This document shows positions 15,478 through 20,066 of a stretch of 20,066 nt of DNA, piece after piece. Each line of letters opens with the position of its first letter. Position 1 is the stretch's first letter. The position numbers and the translations under genes were made by a program. Source of the DNA: Rhodocyclaceae bacterium UBA5602 (GTDB lineage: Bacteria > Pseudomonadota > Gammaproteobacteria > Burkholderiales > Rhodocyclaceae); the NCBI GenBank assembly GCA_002424865.1, contig DILC01000023.1, positions 1 to 20,066 on the forward strand, written 5' to 3'. Below the pieces are notes generated by a model, which saw nothing but the letters and a program-made list of their open reading frames with translations, ran no database searches and was not told the DNA's origin.

Positions 15478-16713
15478 CTATTTTAGCCGTTCCAGGCAGA
15501 ACTGCACAAGATTTTCGGCAAGATGCGGTTGTTTCATGAGGGTTTTTTGCCAATTTTGTGTGATCAGCTGGATCTCGGGCAAGGCGGCGGCAAACTCAGG
15601 CCAGTTGATCTCCCCTTCGCCATTCCAGGCGTGCCAGAAGTTATAAAGCGAGGCACTGGCCGGGTTGCGCGCCGTGTTGTCGGCACGCCCTGAAGGCTTG
15701 AGGCCATCTCTGGAAAGTTCCCTTTGAAGTCCCCTTTGGGTGCCGACTTTTTTTTGGGCTTTTCCCGCAGTCAGGAACCGCGCCAAAAAAGCGTCCAGCT
15801 TGATGCGATGCGCGGCCTCATCCTGCGGATAAATCTGCCAGACGAAGGGCTTGCCTGCCCATTGCGCGCGGACGAAAGAGTCTTCGCCTCGCACGAAGTT
15901 GACGTCGCTTGCCCACAGGATCTCGTCAAATCGCGCTTGCGGCAAAAAGGGTAGCGGATGGGCGCTCAATGCCCCCAGCGTGAGAGCGGCGTCGCGGCTT
16001 CCCGGCAGCAAAAGGTGGATGGGAAAAGGTGACCGGGAGAGCGCCTGGATGAGCTGTGCGACCGGCGCTGTGGGATAGCTGAAGAGCGAAATGGTCAGTT
16101 CCCTGGGGGGGGATTTACTGGGTGCTTTTTCCGGCAGGCCAAACTCGGCGCGAAAAGCCGCCGCATCGAAGGCGAGTCGGCGCGCGTCATAGCCAGCTTC
16201 GCGCAGCAAGCCGCCGCTACGCCCATCGAACCCAGGAAAGAAAAAATGCTTCACCAGCGGCAAGCGCGGGTGCGGGGATGGCAGGCCGTGCATGTCGCCC
16301 ACCCAGTTTTCGGCTGAAAGGTATTCCAGATTCAGCCATACCGGCGGGTGGTTACGCTGGCGTTCGCGCTGCGCCATCGCGGAGAGATAGGCTTTTGGCA
16401 GCGTGCAGGCAAAAGCTTCGATGACGACATCCGGCATGGCCAGGTTCTGGCTGGAAAAGTCTGTCGGCCAAGGGGATACCTTGACTTTGCCGGCCTGATG
16501 GTCGGGCGCGAGCAGGTCGAGCAAGGCTGGCTGGTCAATCCATAGCCGGACTTGCCAGCCATATTCCACCGCCAACTGCTGTGCCAGGCGCCAGCAAACG
16601 CCCGCATCGCCAAAGTTGTCCACGACGGCGCAAAAAATATCGCAATTAATTTGGCGCTGCGTTTGGCGACAAGTTTTAGCGGGAATAGGGGGGGGAGGTA
16701 ACGCGTTCGGCAT
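15478..16713 (-). CDS. earP: EF-P arginine rhamnosyltransferase EarP
   Basis: Transfers rhamnose from dTDP-rhamnose to Arg32 of EF-P, a GT-B-fold cytoplasmic enzyme. Family signatures: CDIFCAVVDNFGDAGVCWRLA with the conserved aspartates D32 and D36, LNLEYLSAE (128-135), FFFPGF (157-162), and the nucleotide-sugar motif RGEDSFVRAQWAGKPFVWQIYPQ starting at R275. At 411 residues it is longer than the usual 370-390. The excess is an N-terminal extension of about 20 residues and a basic insertion at about 317-352 (AQKKVGTQRGLQRELSRDG and on) between AFLARFL and ASLYNFW. The DNA has two C8 runs (16688-16695, 16105-16112) and an A8 run (15748-15755) on the coding strand. The only usable start is the ATG at 16713, 21 nt from the divergent glycosylase. 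Confidence 0.95.
   Translation of the reverse strand: MPNALPPPPIPAKTCRQTQRQINCDIFCAVVDNFGDAGVCWRLAQQLAVEYGWQVRLWIDQPALLDLLAPDHQAGKVKVSPWPTDFSSQNLAMPDVVIEAFACTLPKAYLSAMAQRERQRNHPPVWLNLEYLSAENWVGDMHGLPSPHPRLPLVKHFFFPGFDGRSGGLLREAGYDARRLAFDAAAFRAEFGLPEKAPSKSPPRELTISLFSYPTAPVAQLIQALSRSPFPIHLLLPGSRDAALTLGALSAHPLPFLPQARFDEILWASDVNFVRGEDSFVRAQWAGKPFVWQIYPQDEAAHRIKLDAFLARFLTAGKAQKKVGTQRGLQRELSRDGLKPSGRADNTARNPASASLYNFWHAWNGEGEINWPEFAAALPEIQLITQNWQKTLMKQPHLAENLVQFCLERLK
15679..15755. repeat. Inserted segment inside earP, bounded by 8-bp inverted repeats
   Basis: GTCGGCAC (15679-15686) and GTGCCGAC (15740-15747) bound a 69-bp segment that ends at a T8 run (15748-15755). Inside are two head-to-tail 12-mers, AAGTTCCCTTTG (15715-15726) and AAGTCCCCTTTG (15727-15738), differing at one base and encoding the echo QRGL/QREL. 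It coincides with the part of EarP that the family lacks. Confidence 0.45.
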
Positions 16714-16734
16714 AAGTGGCGGTATCCTATCCGA

Positions 16735-17370
16735 ATGAACGAAAATTTACGCAATCCGCTTTTAGACTGTAGCGAATGTCCACGGCTGGCGACGTTTCTG
16801 GCCGCGGTGCGTTGTGAACAGCCAACTTACCATGCCCGCCCCGTGTTGCCTTTTGGCGATCCGGCAGCGCGATTGCTGATTGTCGGCCTGGCACCCGGCA
16901 TGCATGGCGCCAACCGCAGCGGGCGGCCATTCACGGGGGATTATGCCGGCATTTTGCTGTATGCAACATTGCATCAATTCGGTTTTGCCTCCCAACCCGT
17001 GTCCACAGCGGCAGACGATGGTTTGCAATTGATGGATTGCCGCATCACCAATGCCGTCAAATGCCTGCCGCCGCAAAACAAGCCGGAAACGGGTGAAATC
17101 AAAACCTGCAATCGCTGGCTGGCAGAAGAATTGACCGCGCCCGATGTGCGCGTGATCCTGGCCTTGGGGCTGGTGGCGCATAAGGCGGTGTTGATGGCAA
17201 CCCATCTCAAGCAATCGGCCTACCCTTTTGCCCACGCCGCGCGCCATGCGTTGCCCGATGGCCGCATACTCATTGATAGCTACCATTGCAGCCGTTACAA
17301 CACGCAAACGCGCCGTCTCACCAGCGCCGACTTTTCTCATGTCTTCGAAACCATCCGCGCCGCGCTTTGA
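16735..17370 (+). CDS. Uracil-DNA glycosylase, family 5-like (iron-sulfur)
   Basis: Removes uracil and probably other deaminated bases from DNA as the first step of base excision repair. The 211-residue protein has the 4Fe-4S cysteines C12, C15, C110 and C125. The first active-site motif is G51-L-A-P-G-M-H-G-A-N-R-S-G-R-P-F-T-G-D69, where family 5 enzymes lack the polar Asp/Asn of families 1 and 4. The second is S182-Y-H-C-S-R-Y-N-T-Q-T-R-R-L-T196, different from the HPSPL form of family 4. The end overlaps the uvrC start by 32 nt, so two DNA-repair genes are coupled. The ATG at 16735 has no strong ribosome site; it lies 21 nt from the divergent earP. Confidence 0.9.
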   Translation: MNENLRNPLLDCSECPRLATFLAAVRCEQPTYHARPVLPFGDPAARLLIVGLAPGMHGANRSGRPFTGDYAGILLYATLHQFGFASQPVSTAADDGLQLMDCRITNAVKCLPPQNKPETGEIKTCNRWLAEELTAPDVRVILALGLVAHKAVLMATHLKQSAYPFAHAARHALPDGRILIDSYHCSRYNTQTRRLTSADFSHVFETIRAAL

Positions 17371-19405
17371 CAGCCGCAACTTTCTCGCCACGCTGACGGA
17401 CGCGCCAGGCGTGTATCGCATGCTCGATGCAAAGGGCAGCGTGCTGTATGTCGGCAAGGCGAAAAACCTCAAGCGCCGCGTGTCCTCCTATTTTCAGCAA
17501 ACCGGCCACAGCCCGCGCATTGCGCTGATGCTGCAGCAGGTAACGCACATGGAAGTCACCGCGACACGCTCCGAAGCGGAAGCGCTGATTCTGGAAAACA
17601 CCCTGATCAAAAAGCTGGTCCCGAAGTACAACATCCTGTTTCGCGACGACAAGTCCTATCCGTACATCGCGCTCTCGGGCGGCCGGTTTCCGCGGCTGTT
17701 CTACCACCGTGGCGGGTTTGATAAAAAATCGCAATACTTTGGGCCGTTCCCGAATGCGTTGGCGGTGCGCGAGAGCATCCAGCTGGTGCAAAAATCCTTT
17801 TTGCTGCGCACCTGTGAAGAAGCGGTGTTCGCGCATCGCTCGCGGCCTTGCTTGCTGCATCAGATCCACCGCTGCAAAGCGCCTTGCGTGGGGCTGGTTT
17901 CAGCCGAGGATTATGCCAATGACGTGCGCCTGGCGGCGCTTTTCTTGCGCGGCAAACATTCGGAAGTGATTGACAAGTTAAGCGCCGCGATGAGCGCGGC
18001 GGCTGGGCAACTCAAGTTTGAAGAGGCGGCGCAGTGGCGCGACCAGATCAGGTCGCTGCAGGCCGTGCTGCACCGCCAGTATGTGAGCTCAACGCGCGAC
18101 ACGGATGTGGACATCATCGCGGCGGCGGTGGAACACGGCGAGCCATGCGTGAATCTGGCCATGGTGCGCGGCGGCTTGCACCTGGGCGACCGCGCTTATT
18201 TTCCGCGTATCGTGGGCATTAATGACGCGGGCGGAGCGGAAGTCGGCGAGGTATTGGCGGCGTTTATTGTGCAGCATTACGCGGATAAACCGGTGCCGGC
18301 AAAAATTATCGTGAACGGGCAATTGCCGGAAGACGTAGCGGAGGATTTGCCGGAAGGCTTGCCGATTGGCACCGCAAAAAACGAAATGGAGCGCGCATGG
18401 CTTTCCATGGCCGAGCACAATGCGCAGTTGGCCATGGCATCGCGCAAACAGGCCAACACCCGGGCGGGGACGCGTCTGGTGGCTTTGCAGGCGGCGCTTG
18501 GGTTGCCGGAGCTGCCCCGGCGGATTGAATGCTTTGACATCAGCCACACCCTGGGCGAGGGCACCGTGGCGTCTTGTGTCGTGTGTGTGGATGGCGCGAT
18601 GAAAAAGAGCGAGTACCGGCGTTTTAACATCAGCGGCATCACCGGCGGCGACGATTATGCGGCGATGCGTCAGGCACTCACTCGGCGGTATCAGAAAATT
18701 ATGCGTAGCGGTATCTTTGAATCTGTCTCTGGACAGCCGGACGGCGCCGATAAAGCAACTGATGGGACACCTGCACAGCAAGCAGGGGCAGACCCTGCCC
18801 GCGCCGCTGTGGATGCGCAACAAGGCGGACGAACAAGAGACACCTTGGTGAAGCCCCTGCGCAACAGGGCAGCCGAGCAAAAAACGCCCTCCTCGCCACC
18901 GCGGATATTTGCCGTAGCGGATGGTGATGCGGCGGTGGAAAGCCGGGGCAATGCTGTTGTGCCCGACCTGGTGCTCATCGACGGCGGCAAAGGCCAGCAT
19001 AACGTGGCGCGTGAAGTGTTTGACGAGCTGGGCCTGGGTTATTTCCAAAGCGTGGGCGTCGCCAAAGGCGAAGACAGGAAGCCGGGGCTGGAAACACTTT
19101 TTGTGCACGGACGCAGCGGGCCGCTGCATCTGAAAATGGATAACCCGGGCTTTCATCTGTTGCAGGAAATACGCGATGAAGCGCACCGCTTTGCCATTGT
19201 TGGCCATCGCGCGCGGCGCGCCAAGGCGCGTGGGCAATCCCGGTTGGAGGACATTGTCGGCGTGGGGCCCGCGCGGCGCAGGAATTTGCTGGCCCAATTT
19301 GGCGGGCTAGATGGCGTGCGTGCGGCTACAATCGAAGACTTATGCCGTGTGGCAGGTATTTCGCGATCGCTGGCGGAAGTGATTTATACCCAATTACGCT
19401 CATGA
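17339..19405 (+). CDS. uvrC: Excinuclease ABC subunit C (UvrC), with large linker insertion
   Basis: Makes the 3' and 5' incisions in nucleotide excision repair with UvrA and UvrB. I chose ATG 17339 (MSSKPSAPRF); upstream in-frame starts read into the glycosylase frame. Domains in the 688-residue product: GIY-YIG nuclease with G24-V-Y26, Y37-V-G39, R47 and E86; a cysteine region near CLLHQIHRCKAPC; the UvrB-binding UVR motif at about 213-248; the RNase H-like nuclease with FDISHTLGEGTVAS, LVLIDGGKGQ and EIRDEAHRFA; and tandem HhH at the C-terminus. E. coli UvrC has 610 residues; the excess is an Ala/Gln/Pro-rich segment of about 75 residues (18706-18957) between YQKIM and VPDLVLIDGGKG, within the second nuclease domain but outside its motifs. 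pgsA overlaps the end by ATGA. Confidence 0.96.
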   Translation: MSSKPSAPRFDSRNFLATLTDAPGVYRMLDAKGSVLYVGKAKNLKRRVSSYFQQTGHSPRIALMLQQVTHMEVTATRSEAEALILENTLIKKLVPKYNILFRDDKSYPYIALSGGRFPRLFYHRGGFDKKSQYFGPFPNALAVRESIQLVQKSFLLRTCEEAVFAHRSRPCLLHQIHRCKAPCVGLVSAEDYANDVRLAALFLRGKHSEVIDKLSAAMSAAAGQLKFEEAAQWRDQIRSLQAVLHRQYVSSTRDTDVDIIAAAVEHGEPCVNLAMVRGGLHLGDRAYFPRIVGINDAGGAEVGEVLAAFIVQHYADKPVPAKIIVNGQLPEDVAEDLPEGLPIGTAKNEMERAWLSMAEHNAQLAMASRKQANTRAGTRLVALQAALGLPELPRRIECFDISHTLGEGTVASCVVCVDGAMKKSEYRRFNISGITGGDDYAAMRQALTRRYQKIMRSGIFESVSGQPDGADKATDGTPAQQAGADPARAAVDAQQGGRTRDTLVKPLRNRAAEQKTPSSPPRIFAVADGDAAVESRGNAVVPDLVLIDGGKGQHNVAREVFDELGLGYFQSVGVAKGEDRKPGLETLFVHGRSGPLHLKMDNPGFHLLQEIRDEAHRFAIVGHRARRAKARGQSRLEDIVGVGPARRRNLLAQFGGLDGVRAATIEDLCRVAGISRSLAEVIYTQLRS
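18706..18957 (+). repeat. In-frame insertion in uvrC with an internal diverged duplication
   Basis: The stretch encoding SGIFESVSGQPDGADK through ESRGNAVV has no place in the usual UvrC. It contains an imperfect direct repeat, 18804-18845 versus 18854-18890, with the shared start TGCGCAACA and similar ends; the two copies are in different reading frames (MRNKADEQ against LRNRAAEQ). A 7-bp inverted repeat TGTCTCT/AGAGACA (18724-18730, 18836-18842) frames the first half, which may be chance. Confidence 0.45.
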
Positions 19406-19965
19406 CCATTAACTTTCCCAACGTGTTGACCTGGGGCAGGATTTTTTTGATTCCTTTAGTGGTTGGCGTTTTCTATTTGCCATTGACCGCATTCGAGCAA
19501 AATCTGATTGCCACCGTTGCCTTTATCGTGGCTGCCATTACCGACTGGCTCGATGGCTGGCTGGCCAGGCGTTTGAACCAAGCCTCGGCGTTTGGCGCGT
19601 TTCTCGACCCAGTGGCCGATAAGTTAATGGTGGCTGCCGCATTGGTCATGCTCGTGCAATTGGGGCGGGCAGAGGCTTGGTTGGCCTTTGTGATTATCGG
19701 GCGCGAAATTACCATCTCGGCCTTGCGCGAATGGATGGCGAAAATCGGCGCGGCCAAAAGCGTTGCCGTCTCTTTTGTCGGCAAGCTTAAAACGGCGGTG
19801 CAAATGACCGCTATCCCATTATTGCTTTGGCATATGCCCATATTGAATTTGGATACACAGGCGCTGGGCGAGTGGTTTTTATGGGCGGCCGCTTTGCTCA
19901 CGCTGTGGTCCATGGCTTACTATTTGATTAAGGCAAGTCGTGAAATTTCTGCAGTTAACCGTTGA
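19402..19965 (+). CDS. pgsA: CDP-diacylglycerol-glycerol-3-phosphate 3-phosphatidyltransferase
   Basis: Makes phosphatidylglycerol phosphate from CDP-diacylglycerol and glycerol-3-phosphate at the inner membrane, the first committed step to phosphatidylglycerol and cardiolipin. The 187-residue protein has the complete CDP-alcohol phosphotransferase motif D51-G-x2-A-R-x8-G-x3-D69-x3-D73 and several hydrophobic helices (about 11-29, 36-50, 75-90, 145-180). ATG 19402 is chosen because it overlaps the uvrC TGA as ATGA and gives the family start MTINFPNVLTWGRI; the frame is open further upstream inside uvrC. The order uvrC-pgsA-tRNA-Gly is the same as in E. coli. Its TGA lies inside the -35 box of the tRNA promoter. 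Confidence 0.96.
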   Translation: MTINFPNVLTWGRIFLIPLVVGVFYLPLTAFEQNLIATVAFIVAAITDWLDGWLARRLNQASAFGAFLDPVADKLMVAAALVMLVQLGRAEAWLAFVIIGREITISALREWMAKIGAAKSVAVSFVGKLKTAVQMTAIPLLLWHMPILNLDTQALGEWFLWAAALLTLWSMAYYLIKASREISAVNR

Positions 19966-19989
19966 CAGCTGAAATGTTATCTATATAAT
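19962..19989 (+). promoter_or_regulatory. Strong sigma-70 promoter of tRNA-Gly
   Basis: TTGACA at 19962-19967 and TATAAT at 19984-19989, both perfect consensus, are separated by 16 bp. The tRNA starts 13 nt after the -10 box, so the leader would be only about 6 nt. The -35 box contains the pgsA stop codon. Confidence 0.85.
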
Positions 19990-20002
19990 TTGCGCCTGTT
20001 CT

Positions 20003-20066
20003 GCGGGAGTAGCTCAGTTGGTAGAGCGCAACCTTGCCAAGGTTGAGGTCGAGAGTTCGAGACTCT
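20003..20066 (+). tRNA. glyT-like tRNA-Gly(GCC): tRNA-Gly (GCC), 3' end cut by the window
   Basis: GCGGGAGTAGCTCAGTTGG opens the acceptor and D arms. The anticodon stem CAACC/GGTTG holds the loop TTGCCAA with anticodon GCC at 20036-20038, and the T arm GAGAGTTCGAGACTC is complete. The 3' acceptor strand is beyond the window. The gene lies downstream of pgsA, as glyW does in E. coli. Confidence 0.95.

Noticed and set aside
17228..17338. Earlier in-frame start for uvrC
   Set aside because: The added residues are an out-of-frame reading of the glycosylase, and the family N-terminus fits the ATG at 17339.
15679..18957. The earP and uvrC insertions as copies of one element
   Set aside because: Compared on both strands by eye, they share no clear sequence; they seem to be independent insertions.
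18089..19297. 402-codon open frame on the minus strand
   Set aside because: It is antisense to uvrC, with composition typical of a mirrored GC-rich gene and no domain.

Overview
The window looks like chromosomal DNA of a betaproteobacterium, probably of the Nitrosomonadales/Burkholderiales type. The support is an EarP-type arginine rhamnosyltransferase next to an elongation factor P with Arg32, a COG2509 FAD protein, FlhDC, and the conserved order uvrC-pgsA-tRNA-Gly. GC is high (about 60-68% in sampled core genes), with clearly poorer patches at the left end. The exact genus cannot be fixed from the sequence.

Bases 1-6281 are an accessory restriction island on the + strand. It holds the 3' part of a type III methyltransferase gene (mod; the start and the DPPY motif lie outside), a 572-residue AlbA_2/HATPase-like/winged-helix protein in the middle, and a full type III restriction subunit (res). 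Base composition is mosaic: the 5' part of mod and the middle gene are about 43-47% GC, while the mod 3' end and res are about 67-70%. This suggests a methyltransferase specificity swap and a separately acquired middle gene. The res stop codon directly abuts the stop codon of the converging core gene ygiQ.

Bases 6282-10927 hold ygiQ (radical SAM), an HNH nuclease, a TonB-like energy transducer and a NUDIX hydrolase, with a hairpin-rich intergenic patch at about 8700-8830. Bases 11303-12218 are flhDC, the flagellar master regulator, with no structural flagellar gene nearby. Converging on it is a COG2509 FAD-dependent oxidoreductase. The next gap (13924-14331) carries a second copy of the hairpin-patch repeat, a perfect 22-bp hairpin and a 10-bp hairpin.

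Bases 14332-16713 are a minus-strand cluster: earP, then efp, then a small membrane protein. EarP should rhamnosylate Arg32 of EF-P, which helps ribosomes through polyproline. The small membrane-protein gene has a terminator-shaped hairpin plus T tract inside its first codons and three tandem 13-bp repeats in front. Bases 16735-20066 are a tightly packed + strand unit: family 5 uracil-DNA glycosylase, uvrC (overlapping by 32 nt), pgsA (ATGA overlap), and a tRNA-Gly(GCC) cut off by the window end, whose near-perfect promoter begins inside the pgsA stop codon. UvrC and EarP, and perhaps YgiQ, carry in-frame linker insertions that the families usually lack.

The most promising leads are the mod-AlbA_2-res arrangement and its composition mosaic, the intragenic terminator at the efp operon end, and the inserted segments in core genes.
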